Shown: positions 24,684 to 35,171, counted from the stretch's first letter. The stretch is DNA of 64,000 nucleotides from Hydrogenophaga sp. Root209 (GCF_001428625.1 NZ_LMIE01000012.1:73182-137181); one strand, 5' to 3'. A program made the numbers and translations. Notes: generated by a model not told the origin, from the letters alone.

Positions 24684-25631
24684 ATGTCCCACTCGCTTGC
24701 CCCCGTTTCCGCCGTTTCCAGTGGCCAGATCGCTGTTGCGAACCCATGGGCGCTGGTGCCGCCCCTGGGCAACCTGGATGCTTATATTTCCGCGGTCAAC
24801 CGCCTGCCGCTGCTCACGCTGGACGAAGAGCAGAAGGCCGCGCGCCGCCTGCGCGACGACAACGACCTGGAGGCCGCCGGCCAGCTGGTGATGTCGCACC
24901 TGCGCCTGGTGGTGTCGATCGCCCGCCAGTACCTGGGTTATGGCTTGCCACACGGCGACCTGATTCAGGAGGGCAATGTCGGCCTGATGAAGGCGGTGAA
25001 GCGCTTTGACCCCGACCAGGGCGTGCGTCTGGTGAGCTACGCCATGCACTGGATCAAGGCCGAGATCCATGAATACGTGTTGAAGAACTGCCGCATGGTC
25101 AAGCTGGCCACGACCAAGGCCCAGCGCAAGTTGTTCTTCAACCTGCGCTCGCGCAAGCAGGGCTTTCGCTCCGATGCGCTGGACGGCGACACCCACCGCG
25201 AGGTGCTGAGCGACCATGAAGTGGGCGTGATGGCCAGAGAACTCAACGTGAAGCCGGAAGAAGTGCGCGAAATGGAAACGCGGCTCTCGGGTGGCGACGT
25301 GGTGCTGGATCCGAGCCCGGGTGATGACGGCGAAGACGCCTTCGGCCCCATTGCCTACCTGGCTGACGCCACCCACGAACCGACCGCGGTGCTGGAATCG
25401 GCGGAGCGCGACGCGCTGGCCACCGAAGGCGTGGCCTTGGCCATGAGCGAACTCGACGACCGCTCGCGCCGCATCGTGAGCGAGCGCTGGCTCAAGGTGA
25501 ACGACGACGGCTCCGGCGGCATGACGCTGCACGAGCTGGCTGCCGAATACGGCGTGAGCGCCGAGCGCGTGCGCCAGATCGAAGTGGCGGCCATGAAGAA
25601 AATGCGCAAGGCGCTGGCCGCCTACGCTTGA
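24684..25631 (+). CDS. rpoH: RNA polymerase heat-shock sigma factor RpoH (sigma-32)
   Basis: A 315-residue sigma-70-family factor. It has region 2 (GDLIQEGNVGLMKAVKRFD, about 91-109, then SYAMHWIKAEI), the RpoH box QRKLFFNLR at 147-155 that marks sigma-32, and a region 4 helix-turn-helix at the C terminus (LAAEYGVSAERVRQIEVAA). It directs transcription of heat-shock genes. GAGGAGG is seven bases upstream of the ATG. The CIRCE site just upstream puts it under HrcA, linking the two heat-shock circuits, and a clear terminator follows. Confidence 0.97.
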   Translation: MSHSLAPVSAVSSGQIAVANPWALVPPLGNLDAYISAVNRLPLLTLDEEQKAARRLRDDNDLEAAGQLVMSHLRLVVSIARQYLGYGLPHGDLIQEGNVGLMKAVKRFDPDQGVRLVSYAMHWIKAEIHEYVLKNCRMVKLATTKAQRKLFFNLRSRKQGFRSDALDGDTHREVLSDHEVGVMARELNVKPEEVREMETRLSGGDVVLDPSPGDDGEDAFGPIAYLADATHEPTAVLESAERDALATEGVALAMSELDDRSRRIVSERWLKVNDDGSGGMTLHELAAEYGVSAERVRQIEVAAMKKMRKALAAYA

Positions 25632-25656
25632 GCGCGGACGCCACCGTCTGCGCACA

Positions 25657-25688
25657 CCCCGGCTGCCCTGGCACCCGGGGTTTTTTTT
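25657..25688 (+). terminator. Rho-independent terminator of rpoH
   Basis: CCCCGG and CCGGGG arms around an 11-12-base loop are followed at once by eight T residues. It lies 26 bases after the rpoH stop. Confidence 0.85.
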
Positions 25689-25749
25689 GCCCACCATGCA
25701 CCGGCGTGGTGCCTTGGCGGAAATCCGGCTGTGGGTCTGCCAAGACACA

Positions 25750-27534
25750 ATGGAGGCCTTTTGGCTTTCGCGCGTCTGGCGCACCGACCCGCTTGTGACC
25801 CCATTCCTCCGTCTGTGCGCCCTCCTGGGCTTGGCGCTGCTCGCACTCAACACGGCCTGGGCCCAGTCCATGCTGCCGCCTCGCACCTTGATGCTGGACG
25901 GTAGCCAGAACACCCTGCCTCTGGCCGGTCGCAGCACATTCTGGGTGGATGGCAGTGGCGCGCTGACGCCCCAACAACTGGAAGCTCGGTACCGCGACCT
26001 GCCCTTTGGCGTGCGGGCACCGGGCAGCCGGGTGCAACTGGCCCCGGGAGCGGTGCTGTGGGTGCGTTTTGACGCCGAGGTCAAAGACAACAGCGCGCAT
26101 TGGGAGCTGGAGCTCACCCACTCCGGCACCGACCGGGTGAGCCTGTTCCACCGCCAGGCTGACGGCAGTTGGCATGCGCAACACGCCGGCGATCACATTG
26201 CCGTGCGCGACTGGGCCTATCCCGATCGCTATCCGGTGTTTGCGCTGGATCCCCGGGTCGATCAGGCCGTCACGTACTGGGTGCGCATCGAACACGCCCG
26301 CGTGCCGTTCTCGGGCGAGCTGCTGGTCCACAACCACAACACCCTGCGTGAACTGCGCATCCACCAGCAGTTCTTGCTGGGTGCGTATTTCGGCATGGCA
26401 GCGCTGCTGATCGCCACCGCCATCGCCAACGCTCTGGTGTTCCGTGACACCAGCTTCGCGGCCTACGCCATTTACGTCACCGTGCTGGGCCTGGCGCTGG
26501 CCGCGTCGCTGGGGGTCGGTGGCCAGTTCCTGTGGCCCACCTGGCCACGCTGGAACAGCCTGGCCGAGTTCGTGTTGCTGCCGCTCACGGCCGTCTCGGG
26601 CCTGCTGTTTGTGCGACATGTGGTGCAGCCACGGCGCATCGGCCGCAGGCTGGACCGGCTGGCCTTGAGCCTGGCGGGCGTGTTCATGGTCCTGACCGCC
26701 TGGGACGTGGTGCGCCCCACCACCACCAGTCTGCAGGCCGTGACCGCCGCTGGTGCACTCACCATGGTGCTGGTGTACGCGATGCTGTGGGCGGCCTGGC
26801 GCACCGGAGACCGCTGGGTGCGCTGGATCGCGCTGGGCGTTCTGCCTGTGCTCATCGCCGGCACCTTGCCCGTGCTACGCAACTTCGGCCTGTTGTCCTC
26901 GGGCGTCCTCTCGCAGTACGGGATGGTGATGGCTGCGGCCATCGAAGCACCGTTGCTCATCTATGGCCTGCTGCAACGATCGTCCATGCAGCACGAGGCA
27001 CAGACCCGCGCCCGCGCGCTGGCGCTGACCGAGCCGCTCACGGGCCTGACCAACCGGCACAACTTCATGCTGCGCCTGCACGAGAGCCTGGTGCGCGCCC
27101 AGCGCTACCAGCACCGCAGTGCCCTGCTGCTGATCGATCTGGACAACCATGGCTGGTTTGCCGAGACGCACGGGCGTGAAGTGGCCGACAGGGCGCTGGT
27201 GCTCACGGGTTCGTTGTTGAGATCGGTGGCGCGCGACGTGGACACTGCCGGCCGGGTCAACGACAGCACACTGGCCTTGCTGATGGAGGGCCCGGTTCGT
27301 GAAGCCCAGGTGGTGGCCGCGGCCACCAGCATCGTGGCAGGTGGCCTGCGCCCCTCGAACCAATTGCCGGTGGGTACCACCTTGAAGTTCAAGGTGGTCT
27401 TGGCGCTGCTGCCCGACGCGGCCAGCGGCTCCGATCTGGAGAGCAACGCACAAGCCCATCTGGACTGGCTGCGCAGCGGGCTGGACACCCTGCGTCAGGA
27501 GAACCGCAGGACCATCCTGAAGCTCAACTTCTAG
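25750..27534 (+). CDS. 7TMR-DISM membrane protein with degenerate GGDEF domain
   Basis: About 594 residues. After a hydrophobic leader (ends near NTAWAQ) comes a periplasmic 7TMR-DISM extracellular domain (LWVRFDAEVKDNSAHWELELTHSG region), seven membrane helices from FLLGAYFGMAALLIATAI onward, and a C-terminal GGDEF-like domain starting at EPLTGLTNRHNF. The signature that should read GGDEF is VNDST (residues 503-507), so diguanylate cyclase activity is very unlikely. It may act as a sensor that binds GTP or partners. Start is uncertain: ATG 25750 is used, but GTG 25795 is also in frame. It stands alone between rpoH and lysS. Confidence 0.8.
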   Translation: MEAFWLSRVWRTDPLVTPFLRLCALLGLALLALNTAWAQSMLPPRTLMLDGSQNTLPLAGRSTFWVDGSGALTPQQLEARYRDLPFGVRAPGSRVQLAPGAVLWVRFDAEVKDNSAHWELELTHSGTDRVSLFHRQADGSWHAQHAGDHIAVRDWAYPDRYPVFALDPRVDQAVTYWVRIEHARVPFSGELLVHNHNTLRELRIHQQFLLGAYFGMAALLIATAIANALVFRDTSFAAYAIYVTVLGLALAASLGVGGQFLWPTWPRWNSLAEFVLLPLTAVSGLLFVRHVVQPRRIGRRLDRLALSLAGVFMVLTAWDVVRPTTTSLQAVTAAGALTMVLVYAMLWAAWRTGDRWVRWIALGVLPVLIAGTLPVLRNFGLLSSGVLSQYGMVMAAAIEAPLLIYGLLQRSSMQHEAQTRARALALTEPLTGLTNRHNFMLRLHESLVRAQRYQHRSALLLIDLDNHGWFAETHGREVADRALVLTGSLLRSVARDVDTAGRVNDSTLALLMEGPVREAQVVAAATSIVAGGLRPSNQLPVGTTLKFKVVLALLPDAASGSDLESNAQAHLDWLRSGLDTLRQENRRTILKLNF

Positions 27535-27552
27535 CAAGGCCCAAACGATTCG

Positions 27553-27713
27553 CCGCCGGGCCGCCCCAAGGCGAATCAGCCCCCTTTGGGGGGCAGCGAA
27601 CCTCGCGCAGCGGGGGAGCGTGGGGGCTCGGTTTCACCGCCGGGCCGCCCCAAGGCGAATCAGCCCCCTTGGGGGGCAGCGAACCTCGCGCAGCGGGGAA
27701 GCGTGGGGGCTCA
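27553..27713. repeat. Family II repeat, two tandem copies
   Basis: An 84-base GC-rich unit (CCGCCGGGCCG..., then CCCCC-TT-GGGGGG and GCAGCGAACCTCGCGC) is repeated at 27553-27636 and 27637-27713 with few changes. The second copy ends at the lysS stop codon. A third, inverted copy lies at 54753-54828. Confidence 0.75.
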
Positions 27714-29264
27714 GTTCTCCCTGCGCAGCGCAGGGAACAAGATCACGTCGCGGATGCTGGCGCTGTCGGTCAGCAGCATCATCAGGCGGTCGATGCCGAT
27801 GCCGCAGCCACCGGCCGGCGGCATGCCGTATTCGAGCGCGCGAATGTAGTCGGCGTCGAAATGCATGGCCTCGTCGTCACCACCCTCCTTGGCCGACACC
27901 TGCGCCTGGAAACGCGCGGCCTGATCTTCGGCATCGTTGAGCTCCGAGAACGCGTTGCCGAATTCGCGGCCGGTGATGTAGAGCTCGAAGCGCTCGGTCA
28001 CCTCGGGCTTCAAATCGTTGGCGCGCGCCAGCGGCGAGATCTCGGTCGGGTGGTCCATGATGAAGGTCGGGTTCCAGAGCTTGTCCTCGACCTTCTCTTC
28101 GAAGTACATCACCTGCAGGCTGGCCAGGCTGCGCGTAGAGAGCTGGTGCTTGGCTTCGCTCAGGCCGAGCTTCTTCAACTGATTCAGCAGCCATTCCACG
28201 CTGTCCACGTTGTCGCCCGCCTCGGTGTGCTTGAGGATGGCCTCGCGGATGGTGAGCCGCTCGAATGGCGAGGTCACGTCCACCGGCTGACCCTGGTAGG
28301 TCAACGGCACATCGCCGCGCACCTCTTGCACCACGTGGCGGATGAGCTCTTCGGTGAAGCTCATCAGGTCCTGGTAGTTCCAGTACGCCGCGTAGAACTC
28401 CATCATGGTGAACTCGGGGTTGTGCCGCACGCTGATGCCTTCGTTGCGGAAGTTGCGGTTGATCTCGAACACGCGGTCGAAGCCACCCACCAGCAAACGC
28501 TTCAAGTACAGCTCGGGCGCGATGCGCAGGAACATTTCCTGATCGAGCGCGTTGTGGTGCGTCTTGAACGGCTTGGCATTGGCACCACCCGGGATCGGGT
28601 GCAGCATCGGCGTCTCGACCTCCAGGAAGCCATGGCTGACCATGAAGCCGCGCAGGCTGGAAATGCCACGGCTGCGGTTGACGAAACGCTGGCGCGCACT
28701 CTCGTCGGTCATCAGGTCCACATAGCGCTGGCGGTACTTGATCTCCTGGTCGTGGATGCCGTGGAACTTGTCGGGCAGCGGGCGCAGACTCTTGGTGATC
28801 AGGCGGATGCTGTCGGCGTGGATGGTGAGTTCACCGGTGCGGGTGCGAAACAGCACGCCTTCGGCCGCCACGATGTCGCCCAAGTCCCAGTGTTTGAAGG
28901 CGTTGTGCAGGGCCTCGCCCACGCTCTCGTTGTTCAGGTAGATCTGGATGCGCCCGCCGCTGGGGCCAAACGAGGCGTCTTGCAGTGTGGCAAAGCTGGC
29001 CTTGCCCATCACGCGCTTGAGCATCATGCGCCCGGCAACACAGGCGCGCACCGGGGTGGCTTCAAGCGCTTCCTTGGTGGTCTCGCCGTGCACCGCGAAC
29101 AGCTCGGCGGCCTTATCGGAAGGTTTGAAGTCGTTCGGGAAGGCCACGCCCTCGCCCCGCTGCTGCGCTTCGCGCATCGCCTTGAGCTTCTCGCGGCGCT
29201 CCGCGATCAGCTGGTTGTCGTCGTGCGCTGGGGCGCTTGTGTCGGGGGTGTGGACTTGGGTCAT
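27711..29264 (-). CDS. lysS: Lysyl-tRNA synthetase, class II
   Basis: A 517-residue enzyme that charges tRNA-Lys with lysine. It has the N-terminal OB-fold anticodon domain ([21 protein letters not shown]) and the class II core: motif 1 around [17 protein letters not shown], motif 2 [20 protein letters not shown] and motif 3 [19 protein letters not shown] 29264 gives the usual start; an upstream in-frame ATG adds 13 unlike residues. It stands alone, read leftward, with a repeat cluster at each end. Confidence 0.96.
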   Translation of the reverse strand: MTQVHTPDTSAPAHDDNQLIAERREKLKAMREAQQRGEGVAFPNDFKPSDKAAELFAVHGETTKEALEATPVRACVAGRMMLKRVMGKASFATLQDASFGPSGGRIQIYLNNESVGEALHNAFKHWDLGDIVAAEGVLFRTRTGELTIHADSIRLITKSLRPLPDKFHGIHDQEIKYRQRYVDLMTDESARQRFVNRSRGISSLRGFMVSHGFLEVETPMLHPIPGGANAKPFKTHHNALDQEMFLRIAPELYLKRLLVGGFDRVFEINRNFRNEGISVRHNPEFTMMEFYAAYWNYQDLMSFTEELIRHVVQEVRGDVPLTYQGQPVDVTSPFERLTIREAILKHTEAGDNVDSVEWLLNQLKKLGLSEAKHQLSTRSLASLQVMYFEEKVEDKLWNPTFIMDHPTEISPLARANDLKPEVTERFELYITGREFGNAFSELNDAEDQAARFQAQVSAKEGGDDEAMHFDADYIRALEYGMPPAGGCGIGIDRLMMLLTDSASIRDVILFPALRREN

Positions 29265-29320
29265 GAATGAAAAATGGGTTGGGCACCGAAGTGCGCAACC
29301 CACGATTGTAGGATTTGAAG

Positions 29321-29423
29321 CACCCCCCGCCGCGCTGACGCGCGAACCCCCTCAAGGGGGGCGCACTCTACGGCCCGGCAAAGCCGGTTCCGTGAGTGCT
29401 CTGGAACAGGCACTTCGCCCCGG
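29321..29423. repeat. Family I palindromic intergenic repeat, copy 2
   Basis: Between livF and lysS. Parts in order: CGCGCTGACGCGCG hairpin, CCCCCTC-AAGGGGGG hairpin, CCCGGCAAAGCCGG hairpin and a GTGAGTGCTCTGG tail. Same design as 6438-6532 and the inverted copy at 40089-40182. Confidence 0.6.
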
Positions 29424-29453
29424 AAATGTTCTTGTCGGCAGAATGGTGGCGAG

Positions 29454-30170
29454 TTATTCGCCGAGGTAAGCGGCACGCACCTTTGGATCATCCAGCATGT
29501 CGCGGCCCTTGCCCGTCATGATGATTTCGCCCGAGTCCATCACGTAACCGCGGTCGGCAATCTGCAGCGCGCGGCGGGCGTTCTGTTCCACCAGCAGGAT
29601 GGTCACGCCCTGTTTGGACACGTCTCGCACCACCTCGAAGATCTTGTCGACCATGATGGGCGACAGGCCCATGGAGGGCTCGTCGAGCAGCAGCACCTTG
29701 GGCTGGCTCATGAGCGCGCGCGCCATGGCCAGCATCTGCTGTTCACCCCCACTCATGGTGCCGGCGAGCTGGTCCTTGCGCTCACGCAGGCGCGGGAAGA
29801 TACCGAACATCTTCTCGATGTCCTGCGCGATGCCGGCCTTGTCGCTGCGGATGTAGGCGCCCATTTGCAGGTTTTCGGTGATGGTCATGCGGGTGAACAC
29901 GCCACGGCCTTCCGGCACCATGGCCAAGCCCTGTTTCACCAGGTCCCAGGCGCCCTTGCCCTTGATGCTCTGGCCCATGTATTCGATGTCGCCGGCTTCA
30001 AAGGCCAGCGAGCCGGTGACGGCCTTCATCGTGGTGGTCTTGCCCGCGCCGTTGGAGCCGATCAGCGAGATCAGCTCGCCTTCGTTCACTTCGAGATCGA
30101 TGCCCTTGACCGCCTTGATGCCGCCGTAGGCGACCTTCAGGCCGCTGATTTTGAGGAGTGTGTTTGCCAT
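29454..30170 (-). CDS. livF: Branched-chain amino acid ABC transporter ATPase LivF
   Basis: A 238-residue ABC ATPase with Walker A GSNGAGKTT (38-46), signature SGGEQ (140-144) and Walker B LLDEP (161-165). The length and the absence of the LivG insert identify it as LivF. It works with LivG as the ATPase pair of a HAAT-type importer. It follows livG by 15 bases and ends the livHMGF operon. The substrate (branched-chain amino acids, amides or urea) cannot be told from this subunit. Confidence 0.93.
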   Translation of the reverse strand: MANTLLKISGLKVAYGGIKAVKGIDLEVNEGELISLIGSNGAGKTTTMKAVTGSLAFEAGDIEYMGQSIKGKGAWDLVKQGLAMVPEGRGVFTRMTITENLQMGAYIRSDKAGIAQDIEKMFGIFPRLRERKDQLAGTMSGGEQQMLAMARALMSQPKVLLLDEPSMGLSPIMVDKIFEVVRDVSKQGVTILLVEQNARRALQIADRGYVMDSGEIIMTGKGRDMLDDPKVRAAYLGE

Positions 30171-30185
30171 GGGGTCATTCCTTGA

Positions 30186-30956
<771 letters not shown>

Positions 30957-30969
30957 CTGGATTCTCCGC

Positions 30970-32055
30970 TCACTTGGACAAGGACTTGCCATGCTCGGGC
31001 GAGGGCCACAAGCCTTTGGGTCGAATCAGCATGACGACCACCATCGCCAGTGCGATCAGCAACTGGCGCAGGATCTCGGGGGCCAGACGGCCGTCGGTCA
31101 TGGCCGTGAGTGGGTGCGCCACATGGCGCAGCAGCTCGGGCAGACCTGCCAGCAGCAAAGCGCCCAGTACCACGCCCGGGATGTGCCCGATGCCGCCGAG
31201 CACGACCATGGCCACCACCATCACCGACTCCATGAGCGAGAACGACTCGGGCGAGACGAAGCGCTGGAACGAGGCGAACAACACACCGGAGACGCCGCCG
31301 AACGAAGCGCCCATGCCGAAGGCCAGCAACTTGAGGTTGCGGGTGTTCAGGCCCATGGCCTTGGCAGCGATCTCGTCTTCGCGAATGGCCATCCAGGCGC
31401 GGCCGATGCGCGAGTCCTGCAGGCGGTACGAAATGATGATGGCCAGCACGACGAAGAAAAGGAACAGGTAGTAATAGAGCGTGACCGGCTGGAAGGTGTA
31501 GTCGCCAATGGTCAGGCGCTTGCCGAGATCAAGGCCGAAGACCGAGATGGTGTCGATCTGGCTGATGCCCTTGGGTCCGTTGGTGATGTTTACCGGGCGG
31601 TCCATGTTGAGCAGAAAGATGCGGATGATCTCGCCGAAGCCCAGCGTGATGATGGCCAGGTAGTCGCCGCGCAGCTTGAGTGTGGGCGCGCCCAGGATCA
31701 TGCCGACCACGCCCGCGACCGCCGCCGCGATGATCATCACCAGCCAGATGCTGTAGTGAAGCCCGTTGGGGAACATCGCCTTGATGGCCGGGAAGGTATC
31801 GGCGAGGTGGGGCGAGCCCAGCAGCGCAAAGACATAGGCGCCCACCGCGAAGAAGGCGATGTAGCCCAGATCCAGCAGGCCGGCGTAGCCCACCACGATG
31901 TTCAGGCCCAGCGCCAGCAGCACATACATGAGCGCAATGTCGACAATGCGCACCCAGGAGTTGCTGCCGGTGGACTGCAGGATGATGGGCAGCAGCAGCA
32001 GGGCCGCACCCGCGATCAGGAAGACGATCAGCTTGCCGGTTTTGGTGTTCATCAT
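30970..32055 (-). CDS. livM: Branched-chain amino acid ABC transporter permease LivM
   Basis: A 361-residue inner-membrane permease with about ten helices and the LivM marker regions GLNIVVGYAGLLDLGYIAFFAVGAY split across residues 53-77, LRGDYLAIITLGFGEI and GRAWMAIREDEIAA (the ATPase coupling loop). Two ATGs in a row (32055, 32052) follow a TAGGAG site. It lies 17 bases after livH and 13 before livG. Confidence 0.93.
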   Translation of the reverse strand: MMNTKTGKLIVFLIAGAALLLLPIILQSTGSNSWVRIVDIALMYVLLALGLNIVVGYAGLLDLGYIAFFAVGAYVFALLGSPHLADTFPAIKAMFPNGLHYSIWLVMIIAAAVAGVVGMILGAPTLKLRGDYLAIITLGFGEIIRIFLLNMDRPVNITNGPKGISQIDTISVFGLDLGKRLTIGDYTFQPVTLYYYLFLFFVVLAIIISYRLQDSRIGRAWMAIREDEIAAKAMGLNTRNLKLLAFGMGASFGGVSGVLFASFQRFVSPESFSLMESVMVVAMVVLGGIGHIPGVVLGALLLAGLPELLRHVAHPLTAMTDGRLAPEILRQLLIALAMVVVMLIRPKGLWPSPEHGKSLSK

Positions 32056-32072
32056 GTGAGTTCTCCTACCGG

Positions 32073-33002
32073 TCAGGCACGGTCCGCCACACGTTCACCC
32101 AGCAGGCCCGAGGGGCGCAGCGTGAGCACGATGGCCAGCACGATGAAGGCAAAGATGTCGGTGTACTGGCTGCCCAGCACGCCGCCGGTGAGCTTGCCGA
32201 GGTAACCGGCGCCCAGGGATTCGATCAGGCCCAGGGCAATGCCCCCGACCACCGCACCAGCGAGGTTGCCGATGCCGCCCATGACCGCGGCCACGAAGGC
32301 CTTGAGACCGGGCATGAAGCCCATGGCGTGTTGCACGGTGCCGTAGTTGGACGCCCACATGATGCCGGCGATCGCGGCCAGCATGGCGCCGATGATGAAG
32401 GTGGCGGAGATGACCACGTCGGGCTTGATGCCCATGAGCGCGGCCACGCGCGGGTTCTCGGCCGTGGCACGCATGGCGCGACCCAGATTGGTGCGGTTGA
32501 CCAGCCACATCAGGAAGGCCAGCGTGATGGCCGTGGTGGCCAGGATGGTGATCTGCGTGATCGAGATCACCGCGCCCGCGAACTCCACCGGCTCGGTGGG
32601 CAGCATGTTCGGATAGGACTTGGGATTGGGCTTCCAGATGATCATGGCGAAGGTCTGCAAGAGCAGCGACATGCCGATGGCGGTGATCAGGGGAGCGAGT
32701 CGGTTCGAGTTGCGCAGCGGCCGGTAGGCCAGCTTCTCGATCGTGAAGTTCAGCGTGGCGCAGACCACCATCGCAATCACCGTGGCCAGCAGCAGCACCA
32801 GCCAGCCCGGCAGATCGGGTGAGGCCTCCCGCATCCAGCCGATCAAGGTCCAGCTGGTCAGCGCCCCCACCATCAGCACGTCGCCGTGTGCAAAGTTGAT
32901 CAAACCGATGATGCCGTAGACCATGGTGTATCCCAGGGCCACCAGCGCATACATACTGCCCAGCACCAGACCGTTGATGATCTGCTGTAGCAAAACTTCC
33001 AT
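32073..33002 (-). CDS. livH: Branched-chain amino acid ABC transporter permease LivH
   Basis: A 309-residue permease with eight or so helices and LivH features: QQIINGLVLGSMYALVALGY at the N terminus, GLINFAHGDVLMVGA and GRAMRATAENPRVAALMGI (coupling loop), then FAAVMGGIGN-like VAAVMGGIGNLAGAVVGG. First gene of livHMGF; GGAGA precedes the ATG. The periplasmic receptor gene normally found with these subunits is not in the neighbourhood. Confidence 0.93.
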   Translation of the reverse strand: MEVLLQQIINGLVLGSMYALVALGYTMVYGIIGLINFAHGDVLMVGALTSWTLIGWMREASPDLPGWLVLLLATVIAMVVCATLNFTIEKLAYRPLRNSNRLAPLITAIGMSLLLQTFAMIIWKPNPKSYPNMLPTEPVEFAGAVISITQITILATTAITLAFLMWLVNRTNLGRAMRATAENPRVAALMGIKPDVVISATFIIGAMLAAIAGIMWASNYGTVQHAMGFMPGLKAFVAAVMGGIGNLAGAVVGGIALGLIESLGAGYLGKLTGGVLGSQYTDIFAFIVLAIVLTLRPSGLLGERVADRA

Positions 33003-33023
33003 GAAAGATTCTCCGTGTGTGTG

Positions 33024-33056
33024 ACAGGCCGCAAGGTGCTTGTGGCGGCGGCCTGT
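33024..33056 (-). promoter_or_regulatory. Leader hairpin upstream of livH
   Basis: Perfect 9-base arms ACAGGCCGC and GCGGCCTGT around a 15-base loop, ending about 20 bases before the livH start on the transcribed strand. It is close enough to the ribosome site to affect translation, but may be chance in GC-rich DNA. The rest of 33003-33234 has no gene. Confidence 0.3.
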
Positions 33057-33234
33057 TTCAACCTAGCAAAAAACCCGCCAGACATGACCTTGAGACAGGA
33101 CAGACTGCGGGTTGGTGGACGGATTGTAATGACGCGCTTTTGGAGGCCGAATGCGTGTATGCCCTTAGCGCACAAGGGTTTACCCGGTATTTTGGTGGGG
33201 CACCCTCGCTTGCATCAGCGCGAATGGGAACGCA

Positions 33235-34527
33235 TTAGTTATTTTGATTGTTGCGACTCTTGAGCTCGCGCAGCTTATCGGCGATGCGCAATTCCAGACC
33301 ACGGTCCACCGGCCGGTAGAAACCGGGCTCGGCCATGCCCTCGGGCAGATAGCTTTCGCCTGCGGCAAAACCACCCTCTTCATCGTGCGCGTACCGGTAG
33401 CCCTTGCCGTAGTCGAGCTCCTTCATGAGCTTGGTGGGCGCGTTGCGCAGGTGCATCGGCACTGCGCGCGTGCCGTCTTTCTTCACGAAAGCCTTGGCCG
33501 CGTTGAAGGCCTTGTAGACCGCGTTCGACTTGGGCGCCACGGCCAGATAGATCACGCACTCGGCCAGTGCCAGTTCGCCCTCGGGGCTGCCCAGTCGCTC
33601 GTACACCTCGGCAGCATCCAGCGCCAGGCGCAAGGCACGCGGGTCGGCCAGACCGATGTCTTCACTGGCCATGCGGATGAAGCGCCGCGCCATGTAGCGC
33701 GGGTCGGCGCCGCCGTCGAGCATGCGCACGAACCAGTACAGCGCCGCGTCCGGGTCGGAGCCGCGCACGCTTTTGTGCAACGCGCTGATGGTGTCGTAGA
33801 ACTGCTCCCCGCCCTTGTCGTAACGGCGCATGCGCTCGCCCAGCACCTTGAGCAGCCAGGCATCGGTGATCTCGCTGAGCTTTTCGCGCCCGGCGGCCAC
33901 GGCCAGCGTCTCCAGCGTGTTGAGCAGGCGACGGGCGTCACCATCGGCATAGGCAATCAGCCGGTCGATCGCCGCGGGTTCAATGGCGGGCACCGCGTCA
34001 ATGCCCTGCGCCTTGGTGACGATCAGCTTCAGGTCGTCTTCCGACAGCGGCTGCAGCACATACACCGCTGCGCGCGATAGCAAGGCCGAATTGACCTCGA
34101 ACGACGGGTTTTCAGTGGTGGCCCCGATGAACGTGAACAGACCACTTTCCACATGCGGCAAAAAGGCGTCCTGCTGGCTCTTGTTGAAGCGGTGCACTTC
34201 GTCCACGAACAGGATGGTGCGCTGGGCGGTCAAACCGCTGCGCGCGGCCTCGGCGCGCTCCACTGCATCGCGGATGTCCTTCACCCCGCCGAGCACCGCG
34301 CTGATGGTGAGGAACTGAGCGTCGAAGGCATCGGCCATGAGCCGCGCAATCGTGGTCTTGCCCACACCGGGCGGACCCCAGAGGATGCAACTGTGCGGTT
34401 GACCCGATTCAAAGGCCAAACGCAGCGCCATGCCCTCGCCCAGCATGTGCTGCTGGCCGATGACTTCGCCCAAGGTGCGTGGGCGAAGTCGCTCGGCCAG
34501 GGGCGCGTGGGGGCTGGGGGCGGCCAC
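33235..34527 (-). CDS. rarA: Replication-associated recombination protein RarA (MgsA)
   Basis: A 430-residue AAA+ ATPase that acts at stalled replication forks and is related to clamp loaders. Walker A GPPGVGKTT starts at residue 51, Walker B is FVDEVHRFNKSQQD, and the C-terminal half has the RarA tetramer domain with FRMASEDIGLADPRAL-type sequence (FIRMASEDIGLADP) and the PMHLRNAPTKLMKE stretch. I use GTG 34527, five bases after the lolA stop, since the product then begins just before the conserved LAERLRPRTLGEVIGQ; a much longer open frame upstream is the lolA shadow. Last gene of ftsK-lolA-rarA. Confidence 0.92.
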   Translation of the reverse strand: MAAPSPHAPLAERLRPRTLGEVIGQQHMLGEGMALRLAFESGQPHSCILWGPPGVGKTTIARLMADAFDAQFLTISAVLGGVKDIRDAVERAEAARSGLTAQRTILFVDEVHRFNKSQQDAFLPHVESGLFTFIGATTENPSFEVNSALLSRAAVYVLQPLSEDDLKLIVTKAQGIDAVPAIEPAAIDRLIAYADGDARRLLNTLETLAVAAGREKLSEITDAWLLKVLGERMRRYDKGGEQFYDTISALHKSVRGSDPDAALYWFVRMLDGGADPRYMARRFIRMASEDIGLADPRALRLALDAAEVYERLGSPEGELALAECVIYLAVAPKSNAVYKAFNAAKAFVKKDGTRAVPMHLRNAPTKLMKELDYGKGYRYAHDEEGGFAAGESYLPEGMAEPGFYRPVDRGLELRIADKLRELKSRNNQNN

Positions 34528-34532
34528 GGAGT

Positions 34533-35171
34533 TCAGGGCCGCATGACAGACGCGCCGGCCGGTGGCTGGAACTTGAAGTCGGTCGCTTTCAAGGGCGCGT
34601 TGGCCTGCCAGTCGTTGAAGGTGAGCACCGACCGCTGGCCGAGGCTGTCCTCGATGTCGAGCACCGACAACTGGCCTTGCCTGAATCCCACGCGCACCAT
34701 CTGCAACTGCCCGTTGCGGTCCTTCGGTTTTGCTTCCAACCACTCCAGGCCGTCTTTGGCCGCCGCGGGCTTGAGGTCAAACGCGTCCGACAGGCCTTTG
34801 AGGTCGGTGCCCGCCGCAATCAAGGCCGCTGGCGTGCTGCCCAGAACTTCCTTCTGGCCACGCGCAGTGACCTGGTTCAGGTCCACGTCGTGGAGCCAGA
34901 GCGTCTGGCCATCGGCCACGATGGTCTGTTCGAATGGCTTGGTGTATTCGAACCGGAAACGGTTGGGGCGCAAGAACTCGAACGTGCCGGTCGAGGTCTT
35001 GCTGCGTGCAACGGTCTCGGTGGAGCGTTTGGGCGAAGTCACCACCTGGGTGAAGCTGGACTTGCCGCTGCCCACCTCACGCAGAAATTTCTCCAGGTCC
35101 TGAAGGCCATCGGCCCAAGCGCCCAGGGCAACTAGGCTCAGGGCGGTGGCGATCGTCAATTTTTTCATCAT
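34533..35171 (-). CDS. lolA: Outer-membrane lipoprotein carrier LolA
   Basis: A 212-residue periplasmic chaperone that takes lipoproteins from LolCDE to LolB. It has a signal peptide (MMKKLTIATALSLVALGAWA, about residues 1-20) and LolA patterns: SSFTQVV, GTFEFLRPNRFRFEYTKPFEQTIVADGQTLWLHD (split over 62-96) and LNQVT. It sits between ftsK and rarA, the standard order in this group, 41 bases after ftsK and 5 before rarA. Confidence 0.93.
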   Translation of the reverse strand: MMKKLTIATALSLVALGAWADGLQDLEKFLREVGSGKSSFTQVVTSPKRSTETVARSKTSTGTFEFLRPNRFRFEYTKPFEQTIVADGQTLWLHDVDLNQVTARGQKEVLGSTPAALIAAGTDLKGLSDAFDLKPAAAKDGLEWLEAKPKDRNGQLQMVRVGFRQGQLSVLDIEDSLGQRSVLTFNDWQANAPLKATDFKFQPPAGASVMRP

